Assembly (NCBI RefSeq): GCF_011386835.1
Contig: NC_088797.1
Location: 91,708,264 to 91,772,263, forward strand
Origin: Chrysemys picta bellii
Lineage: Eukaryota > Chordata > Testudines > Emydidae
Length of the DNA stretch: 64,000 nt
Direction of reading: 5' to 3'
Position numbers and translations under genes: made by a program
The notes under the pieces: model-generated
The model's database searches: none
What the model saw: the letters and a program-made list of their open reading frames with translations, nothing else
What the model was told of the DNA's origin: nothing
Shown here: in pieces, positions 1 through 13,194 of the stretch
Layout: every line of letters begins with the position of its first letter
Position numbering within the stretch: position 1 is the first letter of the stretch

Positions 1-1635
1 GTATAATAGCAAAACTTTTCCTCCACTAAGCCTTCAAAATCCTAAACTAATTCTTTTATCTTTTCAACTTTTATCTGACACTTCTTAATCTTCTGGGAGA
101 GTTGGAAATGGTTTGCTAGTTACCTCTGTGGTTTTCATTGACTTCATAGGCCACTCCCAAGCTATTGGCAAAGCTTGAAGCCTTTTTTGCAGTGCAGACT
201 GAGTTAGAAGCAAGTTAACGTCCACTAAAATAATGAAATAGCAGAACTAGGTTATGGAAAAAATGCACTTCAAAAAGGCCATATCTATTACACAAGTTTA
301 AAGATTTATAAAAAGCACAGTATGGTTTAACTTCTTCCTTACAGATCAAAATAAAACTAGCTGTTCATAGAAGAAGCTAAGAGAAGATTCTGTAGTAGAT
401 AACCTGCAACACCACTGTTGTTATGGAGAACTCTTAGATTATAAAAGGATTAATTGGTTCCACAGCAAACCGTTTCAGTAAAGAAGCTATGGACAGAATG
501 GACCATGAAAACTGAAATACCTTTTCACATCACTTTGTCATCAGTTGAGGTACATAAGCAGGGTGTTAGAGAAATTTGTTTTCCCATCCAGCGAAGCATA
601 AATAGGTGAGGCATCCCAATTGCTTCAATAGGACCACTCATTTTCTTAAAGTTCAGCATCTGTTTAAATGTTCTGCTGGAAAAGGCCTTGCATTGTTCCC
701 ACGCATACTTAAGGCCCATCATTTTCAGTATTTACTGATTTCCCCCTCTTCCCCCCCCCCAAATCCCTAGGTCTTGAAAAAACCAGTATTCATGGTTTTA
801 CCAATTATCACCCAAATTTTGGCTCTTTGGGGACCGGGTGCCCCCTTGCAGAGTCCCAACCAGACTTCAGTGTGGACTTCCACTCCCCTCCTGATCCTGG
901 CCCTTCCGCATGGCCTCGTCCATTTCCTATGCACAATATATGTCCTGTTTGTATTTCAGCATTGTTGCAGAGGGGTTACTTTTCTTTACAGTGAATAATA
1001 CAGGAAATAATAATGAATCCCAAACAATGAAGTTTTAAGCTTAAATTATGTCACTACAGCTGCTTGGATGAAGATGTTTCATTTAAAAGATAATATACTC
1101 CACTGAATTGACCCTAAAATAAAGCATTTATAAGCACAGTATTAAATATGGTTGTAGTAATAATCATTTTTTTTCAGTCTTCTAAGATTAATTATCTTTA
1201 GCTGGCTTCTGTCAAAGCTTTCTCTGATGTAAAACCCAGATTATTTTTTCGAATGTAATTATTTTCTTTAGTGACTCTAGAGCAGCTTGTTACATTGGCA
1301 ACATGGAAGGAATCCACATAGGGTGTACTTTGTTTACTGTCTTTGGCTGGAATGATAGAAGAGGCAGGCAAAATTAATGGGCTGCTTTGTTACCAGAGAA
1401 CTGATTTATTTATACCCCAAACAATGTCAGGGTTTATATTATGCTTTCTAGGACTGGGATTGATTCATGCCAGTATTATTAACAATGTTAAATCTGCTGC
1501 AAGCTGTATTTAGGGCTATATAATTAGTATTTATACACCTGTAGAAACATGTTCTAGGTCCCTGCTTGCAAGGGATGAATACCAGCTGCCCCAAAACTGC
1601 CAGTTTCTCAAGCAGACCAAAAAAGGGTATCAGAG
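1..1635. other. intronic sequence, nothing recognised
   Basis: AT-rich sequence with no convincing coding region or repeat that I can name. The small ORFs here are short, without family motifs, and look like chance. A cytosine run sits near 751-760. It is interpreted as intron of the gene whose exon lies at 61710. Confidence 0.5.
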
Positions 1636-1636
1636 G

Positions 1637-1688
<52 letters not shown>

Positions 1689-1690
1689 TT
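1636..1690. repeat. (CTTT)n microsatellite
   Basis: About thirteen tandem copies of the tetranucleotide CTTT. The antisense ORF running through it encodes only a Lys-Glu-Arg repeat and is an artefact. Confidence 0.95.
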
Positions 1691-2052
1691 CATATTTGCT
1701 TGTTGTGAGTAAAATTATATGTTTATAATAGCAATACTGCCCTTTTAGTCTTTAAGGTACTGTTGTTAACCACTCAGTTTTGGCAGTATTTAGGACTCAA
1801 GGTGAAACAAATTCTCGGAAAACTGGTAATGGATTGTTTGGGACTGACATTTCTGCAACACCACCACCAATGTTTTACCTTAGTAAATTATTGTAACTAA
1901 CTCTTTAACATTATAATCTGAGTTTAAGGTAGTGTGAAAATCATTATTAATAACATCAAGCTGCTGTGATGTTGTGTGACAACTCTGTAAAAAGGCCAGA
2001 GCATTAAATGCTTTGGCAGCAAACTCATAGCTGAAAACAAAAACAAAAAAAC
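1691..2052. other. intronic sequence, nothing recognised
   Basis: No coding region, repeat family or RNA gene recognised. Confidence 0.45.
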
Positions 2053-2120
2053 TATGGGCTTGATCCAATGACCAGAAGTCCTTCCATTGACTTCAGGGGG
2101 CTTTAAATCAGGTCCTAAAG
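2053..2120. repeat. short palindromic interspersed element (fragment)
   Basis: The segment starts near GGGCTTGATCCAATG and ends near CTTTAAATCAGGTCCT, an imperfect inverted repeat around a core resembling ATTGACTTCAATGG. I have seen this style of small palindromic element often in amniote genomes, but I cannot name the family. Confidence 0.35.
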
Positions 2121-2210
2121 GGGAGAGCAACCTTTAAAAAAGCAAAGATAAAAATCATACAAATGTGACACTTGTTCAGACCTTTATCCAGGAAACAGAA
2201 CATTCTGAGC

Positions 2211-2878
2211 CAATGGTTCTCAAACTTTTTTTTTCCGCGGACCATTTGAAAATTGCTGATGGTCTCGGCGGACCACTTAATGATCTTTCCAAATATTGTT
2301 TGTACCATTAGCTAACTATATTGTAAAGCACTTTGGATAAAAGCACTATATTAAATAAACCTTAATAATAATAACTTTTTTTGTTCTACAAATAAAAGCA
2401 CACAACTCATATTTTAATATCAGTAGTCTTACCTTCTAATGTGATGGATGTGCCCTTTCTCTCCTGCTGTGGCAGCCCCCGAGCTGGAGCTGGGAAGGAG
2501 GGGGGGTCTCTCACCCGCCACAGCACCCACAGAGCTGAGGCTGGGAAAGAGGACCATCTGTCCCCGGCAGCCGCAGCCATGGAGCTGGGGAAAGTTGTCT
2601 CTTTCTCTGGCCACCGGAGCCCTGTACATCCCAAATTCCCCCCACCCCCTCTTCTCATGCCAGTGCCCCCTCCCACCTATTCCTCCCAAGGCCACCACCT
2701 CACCTTACATGTGCGTCTTCTTCAGGGTCCAGGCACCTAATTAGTGGAGCCACGCCTGCCCTTCATTCTCTCATGTGCGACCACCCAGGCGTGCATCTTA
2801 GAGGGAACTATCCGCGGACCACCTGAATGGAGCTCATGGATGACTGGTGGTCCATGAACCACAGTTTGAGAACCTCTG
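2211..2878. mobile_element. non-autonomous hAT-type DNA transposon
   Basis: The left end reads CAATGGTTCTCAAACT and the right end, reverse-complemented, reads CAGAGGTTCTCAAACTGT. These match the CAGNGGTTCTCAA terminal style of hAT/Charlie elements. An 8-bp target duplication is only weakly visible, so the insertion is old or its ends are slightly misplaced. The GC-rich interior (2440-2800) gives ORFs of 89-99 codons on both strands, which is a composition effect, and no transposase is present. Confidence 0.7.
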
Positions 2879-3037
2879 TAGAGTGAGCAACAAATTCTGT
2901 TCTCAATTTCATGTATGCAAAGCCTTTTTTTTCAAGTGAAAGCAGAATCGGGCCCAATTTTTTTTAACCAGATAAAAAAAGTCTATAGAATTATACATGA
3001 ATGACACAGTAAAGATTTTATTAGGACTGTGGGTAAA

Positions 3038-3058
3038 TTATTATTATTATTATTATTG
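3038..3058. repeat. (ATT)n microsatellite
   Basis: About seven tandem ATT units. Confidence 0.8.
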
Positions 3059-3574
3059 GCTACATATAAATCCAAATAGCTGCATTAGTGCCTAATGAAA
3101 ATCGGAGTCCTTAAAGAGCTCATTGAATAGGACCAGAAAAGGCAGTCAGTTGTCTCTCCTTCCTTAACTCTCGAAAGTCCCAGATACCTTAACCTAGGAG
3201 CAGATTTCGAGTGGATTCATGGGTTCATTGACACCCACAGATATCATGAAACTAAGAATGAAAAACCTGAGTGATGCTATGATCCCATCCACCAGGTTGC
3301 AGTGCCCAGAATGGGGAGCTGAGATTAGGGGTCCAGGCTGCTACTGTGGGTTGTCAGTGCCACCCTTGACTACAGCTCAAAATCATGTCAAAGAAGTATT
3401 TAGTATAGTGTACCCATTGAATCAGGAGACTATGTGCACTCCAACTTTAGCCTCAGAGTAGCATTTCTCATTCCCCTAAATATACCTCTAGTCTCTGTTT
3501 TGCTGTATTTGGTCCCATGTACTTCATCTGGCCAGATTATTGTATTTCTCCAGAAGAAAACTATAATGGTTTTT
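3059..3574. other. intronic sequence, nothing recognised
   Basis: No recognisable gene or repeat. The 80-codon ORF at 3219-3461 has no family signature. Confidence 0.4.
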
Positions 3575-3577
3575 GTT

Positions 3578-3870
3578 TCATCTTGAGTGAAAATCTTGTT
3601 TATTTTTAATCATTACTTTAGCTCTGTGTATTCTTCTTATTACACATGTGTAGTCCTTTCTAAATCCTGCTAAATTCTTGGCCTCAATGATATCTTGTGG
3701 CAACGAGTTCCACAGGTCAATGATGTATTGTCTGAAAAGTATTTTCTGTGGATGAATGATGTATTCTAGATCCAGATTAACCAAGTTCACTAAAGGATCA
3801 AATTGCTTTGCACAGATTCCAAATTGTCACTCTTGCATCTTCTCCTTGAATGATTATACTCCTGCTGTGA
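3578..3870 (-). mobile_element. CR1-superfamily LINE fragment (ORF2 C-terminus)
   Basis: On the minus strand a 70-codon reading frame contains FRQYIIDLWNSLPQDIIEA followed by LAGFRKDY. This is the hallmark C-terminal end of CR1/L2-type ORF2 proteins (a W-N-x-L-P core, then an F-K-x-x-L helix). Only this terminal piece survives, so it is a 5'-truncated, old insertion without function. Confidence 0.7.
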
Positions 3871-3899
3871 ATGGAGATTGAGTTCCTAGAGAAAACCAT

Positions 3900-4470
3900 G
3901 TGATTCATGCTGGGTATATTTTATTTTTACTATTTCTTTATCTGATAGGTTTGAGTAAAGTTAAATATGTTTCAAATCTGTTGAGGAATAATTCAGCAGG
4001 TGAACAATCAGTAACAGTATATTAAGTTCATTAGACCTTTAGTAAAAAGTTTACAAGACAAGATTAAAACATTAATCCCATTTTGTCCTAAGTATCACTT
4101 TTTGTAAGGTCCTGTACTTGTATTTTTGTAGTTCCCATAGAGATGGGATCGTAAATAATAATAGAGAATGTTTAATATGTTTCAGTAAATTGCTGGAATT
4201 CTTTTGAATAAAATTGTTTCACTATCAAGTTCCCTTTTCCTCAAGCTGTTCATCCATCCATATAAAATATTAACACTCCATGGTGCCCCTATGGAATTTA
4301 TTTTGCCCATTCAAATTAGGACTCCTTACTTTGTATGACTGTAAGGCACTGGACGAGGTTATTGCTTATGAATGTACCACCATGGTAAAGTTTATTATTT
4401 CCCCAGATATAGAGGTTCTTTTGTTCTGTACCTTTATATTAACTGTTGTACATTCTGTTTATTATCTTTG
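3900..4470. other. intronic sequence, nothing recognised
   Basis: AT-rich and without recognisable features. Confidence 0.4.
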
Positions 4471-4476
4471 TGTTTG

Positions 4477-4771
4477 TGTCACAAAGTGGGATGGGCCTTT
4501 TAAGAAGGTGGGTTTAGCTGTACCTATGATTAATTAGCTATATCCCAGATGATGGGTCTGAGGCCAGAGATATCTGCAGGACATCTGGTCCTTAGATAAA
4601 AGGCCAACAAGCAGCTTCTGGTGAAAAGTAAGCTCCTTTAGAAGTCCCTGGGGCTGAGGAAAGGACCAGGCTTATCTGACTGACTTAGGTTGAATTTTTT
4701 TTTTTTTTAAATAAAACTCTCCAAAACAGGGACAGAAATCAGGTTGGTTTTGTGAGTGCTATCTGATACAC
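4477..4771 (+). mobile_element. possible solo LTR
   Basis: A segment of about 295 bp starts TGTCACAAAGTGGG and ends TCTGATACA, giving TG...CA termini. It contains a TATA-like GATAAAAGG near 4595 and an AATAAA signal near 4710 about 60 bp before the end. The order fits a retroviral U3-R-U5 layout, but no clean target duplication is seen and I do not recognise the family. A SINE or unrelated sequence remains possible. Confidence 0.35.
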
Positions 4772-5744
4772 TGGCCAATGAGTTGGATTACCAGCTTACA
4801 GTTTACCTCCAGAAATAGCTTCTCAACAAGACATTCATACAATGCAATCCAGGGCTCGAAAGCATAGAAATATTATCACCTGGAGTTTGCTAAGTAAACG
4901 TATTTGTTCTATTGAGTATTCTTCCTTAACTACAATACAAATTAAGACTACAAAGTTTCCTTGGCCACAAAGTTGGTCAGCCATTCATAGTGTACTTTTA
5001 TACTTAAGACAGGGCAGAGATTTTCCAAGTCAGTGAAACAAATGTTTTCTCAGAAAAGATAGGTTATTGCTACTTATATAGCAAGAGAAAAACCTCATGC
5101 CTACCACATGAAGTTCAACAGATAAACCATCAAGATTAGCATGCTCTGCCCATTTACCATATTTTGAAACTACATGACAAATAAGATCAATACCAATTGT
5201 TGAATTCTCAATACATTTCAGAGTAGGTATGTCTGATTTGGAACTTAGAATACCATCAATGGTTTATGTGAATTTTGTTTCAAAGAGATATTTGTAGAAT
5301 TTTCATATTTGAGACCCTTTTTCAATTTTTGTGTATTTTTAGTCACTGCTTGTTGAAGTTCTAGAGACAAAGGCAATGGTTTCTCTTTGCCATCTTCATG
5401 TACTGTTATAGCTCAACATCATATGGTGAGGCACTTCAGCAATATGGACTAAATTATGATGTGATACACCAGTGCATAGCTAATGTATCACATGATAGCT
5501 CTTTCCATTCATTGAAAACATTGTTTGAGCTTTTCCAGAGCTGATCCATTTCTAGTAAGTAATGTATTTTAAAGTTTTTTAAAAATTAACAAAATAATAG
5601 ATCTAAAATTGGTTAGCGTTCAGAAATATTTTTCAGTTGTGGTTCCTAGACTTATGACTGCAATATATTAGAATTTAGGTGCAATCCTTTATCATCTATG
5701 GTATGCCCTAGATACTTTTTATTCAATTCTATACTGACTTGGGT
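4772..5744. other. intronic sequence, nothing recognised
   Basis: No supported gene or repeat. Confidence 0.4.
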
Positions 5745-6030
5745 TTTGGTGATGGGCCCACACAAGCCTGATTGATTGCGGCAGGGGGAGGGGAGAGCAG
5801 GAGGCCTACAATAGCCTAAGGGATTGATGGAGATGGGACCCATGCAAGCTTGAGTCATTGACAGTGGACAGGGTTGGGGCATACAAATCTAATTGAAGGT
5901 AAAGGTAGCTGGGCACATGCAGGCCTGATTGTCAGTCGAGGTGTGTTTGGGCCCATGCAAACTTGACTTTAGTGGTAGATGGGCCCACACAAACCTGAGT
6001 GATGATGGAGGCTGGGTACATGTAAAACCT
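5745..6030. repeat. degenerate minisatellite
   Basis: Five or six diverged copies of a roughly 40-60 bp unit with the core GGGCCCATGCAAGCCTGA and a G-rich tail. Good copies start near 5754, 5835, 5911, 5948 and 5968. Unit length varies and copies are well diverged, so the array is old. Confidence 0.65.
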
Positions 6031-6199
6031 TCTCCATCATGAGCTACACTTTTCCTTCAACTTTTGTTCTACAACAGAAAAGTGTGTATACGTAGCTGTT
6101 GATAGATAAAATATTCTCCATTAGCTGCAATTCTGTCCCCAACAGGTCTGCTTACCACCTCTAAATCTCGATAAACCATTATAAAATACACAGAAAATG

Positions 6200-8620
6200 A
6201 ATATACAAAAACTTTGGGAGAAATTAGGTTTGATAAAAACAACATACCTATACAGAATCAAGGAAAAGAGTTCAGCCAACTAACAGTACATATCCTCTCC
6301 TCCACTCATAGGCATGCACCTTACTCCTCTTCTTCAACTGCTTGTACTTATAGGTACTCCACCTTAGGTGCACATACGTTCCATGCACTTTTGCCAGCTG
6401 GTTTTGTATGATCTGCACATGCGTCCTAAGTATCCTTATTCCCTGTACCAAGTTTATATAGGGCAGTTTGGGACCTGCTTCCACTCATTTCCTTCTAAAT
6501 GGCTTCAGGCCTGATATGTAGTGCTGCGGTGTCTGCATAGTTTACATACCGTTAGTAAATTTTGATAGTTTTAGCTAGTTTTAGAGTAGTTTTAGCATTA
6601 GTGTTCAATAATAGTTTCTTTGTAGTGTAAATAGTTGAACTGAGGGATTTCAGGCCTTACTTTCAATTGTTCCCCTTATTTTGACCTCTTCCACCCCTGC
6701 ATTCTTCCCTTGGATGGGGGACGTTTTGGGGATGACATTTTTTTTCTTTATTTGAACCTGGGGGGGAATGGCTGAATCCCCTTGAAGTCTTGTGACATTT
6801 TTAGGAGGGAAGTTAGCCCTGTGAGCAATAACTCCAGTTGTTTATTTTGTTTAGGGAAAGCCCATATGCCCTCACATTGTAACATTTGCAGTCTTTTAAA
6901 ATAGAATAATACTAAAAGAGACCACAGAAACAAATGTGAGAATTTCTCTCATGGAGTCTTTAATAAGACCTTTGTCAGAACTAGACTCTTCTGACCCAAC
7001 CTGTACGTGGAGAAACCAGTACTCAGGGTGCCCCCCTGAAGTCAGACCCCTCCAAGACTCCATCATCTGGTGGGTCTCAGGGCAACCTTTGGAGACAGGG
7101 ACAAGGACTACTTCCAGGCATAAGAGGCCTAGATCTCCTTCTGCAGAAGTTGAGAAATGAAAGTGGCCAAAATCTTGAAATCTCATGTTCGGGCCCAAGT
7201 GCAGCTTTGTTGGTACCATCCTGCGTACACAGTGCAGGATGGTACTGGCATCAAAGACTGGTTCAAGTGCTGTGATAAGGACTAAGGCTGTTATGAAGAG
7301 CAAGTCATCTTCTTCAAGGCATACAGTACCGGTTGCAGCCAAGACCATAAGGATAACAGTACTGATCTTGATGACCGTCAGATACTACAACACCCACTAG
7401 CCATTAGGCACTGAACACTTACTCGGCAGCAATTAGACTTTAGGTACTGATCTGTTCAGACTTGACCCGGCTGCAGGGAATGTTTATGCTCCATAAGGAC
7501 CTTATGGCTACTGAAGAACCAGAATCTCCCTGGTTGGCAGGTGAAGTGCAGTTATCCCAGGTACCAATTGTATCTAAATGATTGCCCCATACAACTTCAT
7601 CTTCTACAGCACCTCCATTTGCCTCTGAAGAATGTTCTGAATCAGACTCTCAGTCCAGCAAGCAGGGCTCTCCAACCTATTCCCGAAGAGCCCCTTCTTC
7701 AGGATCTAGATCTGAAGTGGGGTCAGTGACATCTAAACAGGGCAGAGAGTCATATCATCACCCTCCTATACTCTGGAATGACCCACCTCGGGTATCCCCA
7801 TCTTTTTCATATGACCTACACAATGGCCATACTGGAACCAATGGGATTTGTATAGGGAGCAATATCCGAGCTTCTAGTCATCCAGAGAGAGTGGATAAGA
7901 GGAAAAAAACCTGCTCCTCCATAGGATGTTTCACATCTGTCCCTGTAGTACATTTAGAGACATCTGAAGAGCAGGAGCATAAGGAGGATAAAGATATTGT
8001 ATCTCAAATAAATACATCACCATCTTCCCCTGATGAGGCAGTAATGCCCTCTCTCTCCCCATGCAGATGCTTTTAAACAATTTCAGGGAGTAATGAAAAG
8101 GGTAGCTGAAACTTTGCAGGTACAGGAAGAAGCCCTTCATAAATTCTACGCTTTTGTTTCAGGTTGCATAGTCCCACCTATTAATGAGATTTTACTAGAG
8201 CCAGCCAAAATCATTTGGCAAACTCTTGCATCAGGAACACCTACCTTCAAAAGGGCTGATAGAAAGTACTATGTACTGTCTAAAGTTTCTGAGTACCTTT
8301 ACTTCTATCCCATTTCTAATTATTTGGTGGTCAATGCAGCCAATGAAAGGAATATACTGGATCACTGAAGATCAGGATCCCATGGCAAAAATCAGAAGCA
8401 TCTCTGCCTCTTTGGGTGCAAGTTATAGAAAGTGGCTAGAAAATGCCAAGCAGAACATCAGGATGGAAGAAACACAAACCTCTTCTTCATTATCTACTAC
8501 ATTAAACACAGAGGAATAGACGTCCTTATAAATCTTAATGCAGTAGTTAGGAACTATGCCCTGAATGAAATGCCCATATTCCTTAAAGTAGACTTTTTGG
8601 AGGAATCAGCTTTCATCTAA
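6200..8620 (+). mobile_element. DIRS-like retrotransposon fossil (gag-like region)
   Basis: A broken plus-strand coding region. Around 6860 a frame reads GKAHMPSHCNICSLLK, resembling the cysteine-containing N-terminal segment of vertebrate DIRS gag-like proteins. At 7582-8076 there is a Ser/Pro/Glu-rich linker, and at 8093-8368 a frame contains YFYPISNYLVVNAANE, resembling the conserved C-terminal HPxPxSLVV-AANE block. The frames are separated by stops and at least one frameshift, so it is inactive. The pol part (RT, RNase H, tyrosine recombinase) is not seen downstream. The family call is from memory of conserved blocks. Confidence 0.5.
7582..8368 (+). pseudogene. DIRS gag-like remnant
   Basis: Two adjacent plus-strand frames (7582-8076 and 8093-8368) look like successive parts of one low-complexity Ser/Pro-rich structural protein joined across a frameshift near 8070. 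The second contains a predicted helical block starting MKRVAETLQVQEEALH. Homologous sequence continues in another frame to about 8620. No catalytic domain is visible and no function is expected. Confidence 0.45.
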
Positions 8621-8639
8621 GGGTTATAAGTAGGGCTTC

Positions 8640-11600
8640 TGGTTTTAGGTTTTAACTGATAAACACTGATTAAAACCCTGATATAAAAAAAGAGAGAGAG
8701 ACGAGTGGGGGGAATGAGAATAGTGTTTTTCCAATAAACAGCAGAAAAAAAAAACACGAGAAATGGTTACTGGTATGGAAGGGCTTGTCTATATGCAGCA
8801 GTAGTGCAAACGACAGGGGTGTGATTTCTAAAGCTCACTAACATGTTGTGCATTAATTGGTCCATGTAGATTGTGCTGGTGTGCCCTAAAAGTTTCCCAG
8901 TAATCTTTAAAACAGTACTTTATTAACTTTGCCATGTAACTTTGGCAGTACTTTGCCACATTAGGCAACATTAGAAAGAAATTATTTATTACAGTATATG
9001 CAAAGAGTTCCCGGACAACCCCAATTTTTGGACATCTACAGAAAACTAAAAAATTGCTAAAAATACCCCCCTACAAATCAATTATTCCCCAAAACAGAAG
9101 CCTTACTTCTGAGGTATCTATATTCATGTCCTATGTTTAGTGTAGGAGCGGCTGCCCCCAGAGTCTTTGGGGATATGTGGATTGTTTGTGTACACTGGGT
9201 TATGTTGCTGGCATTGTTCTAGGGGTGCTGATCAACTGCTTTTTCCCATCCTGCCATCAAAGATCTTTATAGAGTTATGGGGTGCAATGCATATACTTAA
9301 TGGAATCAATAAATATAGTAAAATAGATTAACCTTATACCCTTGAAGATGCAGAGAGGGTCAATGCCAGACCCAAATATAGTGTAGCCATGCTACAGCCC
9401 CCTTGAAAATTGTAAAAGTAACATTTGTAGGCAGTTGTGTGATCTGGAGGGAAGTAGGGAAAATTGGAGCTGAAGTGCAAAGGGTTCCGTTTAGAGAAAA
9501 GTATTCTATATAACCTGAACCTTCAAGTAAAAAAATATTTCTACAACCTCCAAACCAACCGCTAACTCCTGTAAAAGGAACCCTGTGAAAAGCACTGTTC
9601 TGTAGCCATATGGGTTTAAACTACAAGATAATTCATAGGGACAATATCCATGTCAAATCTAGTCAGTTTTTAAAATATATATTTTAAAATAGTTCTGGCT
9701 ACTATGCCTGTTTCAGTGGTGGTTGTTTTAAAACCATATTTTCCTGTTTTATTCAATATTTTTCTCTCCTTTTACTGTGTGAAACAAAAACAGATGGAAA
9801 CTTCCTGTATAAAAGTGAAAATGGTTACAGCATTTTATATATAAAATACACAAAGTAATCCAAGTGAAAAATAAAGATTTTTTTTCAGTTATAATCAACT
9901 TAGATGCTACTTTTAATAATAAAAAGTTAAAAATATCAGATGTGTGAATTTTTTTTTTTAGGTTGCATGTTCCTCTGAGAATATTTGGTGTATATTTATT
10001 ATTAAAGAGGAAATGAATAGTGACCATGACTAAGATATACAACACTTTGAAGGGCAAAGAAAAGGTGGATGTCACAAAACTGTTCCAGATGATAAAAGAT
10101 TCTAATACAAGAAGGTGTAATTGAAACTACAGAAGGAACATGTACTAAGTACACAGAGAATCTACCTAGAAGTTATATGTGGCATAACATACCAAAGATT
10201 ACAATAAAAATAAATTCTACAATCTGAACATATTTAAAGAAGGGTTAAGAATTAAAACTCTTAGAAGGTGAAGCATTACAGTGTGTAAACTTTTGAATGC
10301 AAACTTGGACAATGGAATAATCTCACAAGGAAGTACTTAAAATAGAATAAATGAAAGTGTGCTTATAAGAAAAAAAAGTCCACTGTAGCTGTTTAGCAAT
10401 TTTACATTTGATTCTGTTTTATAAAAGTAGCATAAATATCCTAAAAAGCCAGATACTTACAAAAAGCATGTTCTGGACTTCAGTAACAGCTTTTAATGGC
10501 TATAAATGCTATATTCTATTGGTACAAGTCAATTAATTGATATTAGATGAATAAATCCTATAGATAATCACAAACAGCAATTCTTCACATCAGTGATTCT
10601 TATATTAAAAACGGTTGCTCCAAATAGCCACCAAGTTTGGGGTTCAATGTCCTTTTAAACATCACATTGATCTCAGTTTTTAATTGATGAAATCGCAGAC
10701 TTTAATTACTGCTGTCACTTTTCTGTTCCTTGTAATCCATTTTATTAAAGATCATTTGTAATCCCTTCTTATCGTTTTATTGTTCGGCATTTCATTACTT
10801 TATATCTGTGTATGCCCTTTCTCTCCTGAGGTCTCAAACATCATATTCCTCCTACACACAAAGTAAGACCAAAGCCTTGCAGTTTTTAACCATTTTTTCC
10901 AATTGCTATGGCAACTCAGTGATGGATGCAGTGAGATATGTAATATAATCTGCTTCAGTGTGCTGCAACTGCTGAACTTTTTGTTTTTAACAGGTTCTTT
11001 GTAAAGATAGAATTTTGTAAGGTTTTGTTTTCCATTTTCACACTGAGGCTTTTGTTCATTTTATCATTGCAGGAGACATCAAGAATATGTGTAAATTCTC
11101 AAAAGCCTTGTATCCCTGTGTGTTCTTGGATGGAACTCAGCGAGGTGCATGAGGTTTAGTTTTCCACCCTGAAAACTAGTAAATTTGAAGCCCTTTGTGT
11201 GAACATGCTTACATTACTCACTATTGTGCAGGGTAAATAGGAGCAGTGTCTTGGTGGAGATTAGGTGTGCCTGAGGAGACATGGATTTAAACAATCCTCA
11301 TCAAGTTAAAGCTGTATTTATCTACTGTACATCTTCCTCATTACTGGGCAGGAATAACTTGGTAGCCACCCTGCAACACACCCATTTTTTACTCATCACT
11401 TTTGACCATTTGCTAATATGTACAATACAGACTTAGGACTGGGTCTTTAATGGCATAAAGTTAAGTTTTTTTAAAATCTGGTGAAAATTTTGTAATACAT
11501 TGTACCAACTAACGTGTCTTTCCTCCAAGCTCTCAAAACATGTTAAGCCTCACAAAATTTATGTAAGTATATTATTTTTTACAAACTTGAGTTATCTGAG

Positions 11601-13077
11601 AGACACACACACACACACACACAGGTTCAGTGCCTGATTTTTTTTTTTAAAGATGTTAAAGATGTTCAGAACCTGCATCTCCCATTTACTTTGACTAGAG
11701 TGCCAGTTGACATCTCCAAGGTATACAAAGTAAAATATTGTCAGAGTTTGGAATAGAACCCAAGAGTCTTGATGCCCCCTTCATTGCTCTGACCACTTAA
11801 TACCTCTTCTATACTAACCATATTAGTGTGTCTTATTGGTTATTATATTGTCAATCTGAAATATATTAATAGTGGCCGTCAGTCACAGACCTGGCAAAAA
11901 CTGATGGATGTACTAAGCAACATTGCTTCAAGCTAAATGATGGAGTAATGTAATGACCGTTTGTGTAGAGAGAGCTGAAATAATGGAAGCCAAGGTCAGA
12001 ATGGCAAGGCTTCAGCAAAAGCTAATGAATTCCCTTGAAATTGATTGCAAACGCAGCAGATGGAGCATTAATTGGTTGCAGAGGTGAGTGAATGAGAGAG
12101 AGGGGAACCAGAAAGAAAAGAGAGAGCCAGCAGAAAAGGGGAGATGTCGTGGTGCATGGCCCTGGGAGGAGCAAGAGAGAGAGAAAGCACTTCTGTGAGC
12201 AGAGAACTGGCTGAAAAGACAAACATGAAGTTCTGAATAAGAAAACTTCCTGTTGCTGCTGTTTATTTTATTTCTACTGTGTTCAGGAAAACAGGACTTT
12301 AAAACCCAAAATAAAACAAAAAAGTGAATTGCACCAAAGAAATACTTGACTCGTATCATCAGTTTTGCCTCCTAATGGAAACAACCCAGCACAGACCTAA
12401 ATATTGGTTTACCAGTCAGGTCAAAGGAAAGCAACGCAAAAAGAAAAGAATTTCAGCCAGTCATAGTCTAGAAAAATTAAAGGTGATCCCAAATCAGTGG
12501 CTCTCAAGCAAATTACTTACAAATTATATATGAGACTTTAAAACTGATAATGTTTCATGAATAAATAAATAAACCATTAATTTCAGAAGCAATTCTATCT
12601 AAACATTGTGTCTTTTCTCTTTGCCTTGTTCTTTGCTTGCCAAATTGATTAGCAGGAAAAGGAAAATTGTTGCTGCAGGGAATCATCCTTTTAAATGCCT
12701 GGTTGCTGTGTCTTGCTCACCTGATCAGGGTCATACTGATTATCTGCACTGGCCCCATGTTTACAGCACAATTGGGGCTTTAGCCACAAAGTAAAGGATA
12801 GGGTGTGGTTAGGTTTTGACATCCAGAAAACAGTGAAGGTTTTTGGCGCTGGGGAATGGTTGCATTTTCTTTTTTCTTTCCTCCTTACGCTTTTGAAAAG
12901 ATGGGTGGTGACCTGGAGTTTGGGTGGCTTGAACTCCTTACACGTTTATTCCATTAATCATTAATAGCAACCAGCTTCCTCCCTGTATTCCACCTTGGTG
13001 TCTACTACATGCAATAATGGGTAACCACATTAGCTGATTGTTTCTGTTAAAATGATTAGTAATGATTAAGGATGTGC
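8640..13077. other. long intronic stretch with few landmarks
   Basis: About 4.4 kb without a supported gene or classified element. It holds an AG-rich tract at 8690-8702 and a (CA)n run at 11603-11624. The antisense ORFs at 9749-10075 and 12012-12359 have no recognisable domain. Ancient repeats too diverged to read by eye are likely. Confidence 0.45.
11603..11624. repeat. (CA)n microsatellite
   Basis: About eleven CA units. Confidence 0.9.
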
Positions 13078-13190
13078 GTCTGTCACGGAGGTCACAGAAG
13101 TCACAGATTTTGTGACTTTCCATGACTTCTGCAGCAGCAGTTTGGGTGTGTGGGAGGGGGCTCAGGGCTAGGGGCAGCGGTTTTGGGGGG
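13078..13190. repeat. palindromic repeat fragment
   Basis: The segment contains GTCACAGAAGTCACAGATT followed closely by TTGTGACTTTCCATGACTTC, an imperfect inverted repeat, then a G-rich stretch. The layout resembles one end of a non-autonomous DNA transposon. The other end is not seen. Confidence 0.35.
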
Positions 13191-13194
13191 ACAT

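Noticed and set aside
1448..1693. Lys-Glu-Arg repeat protein on the minus strand
   Set aside because: It is the translation of a tetranucleotide microsatellite.
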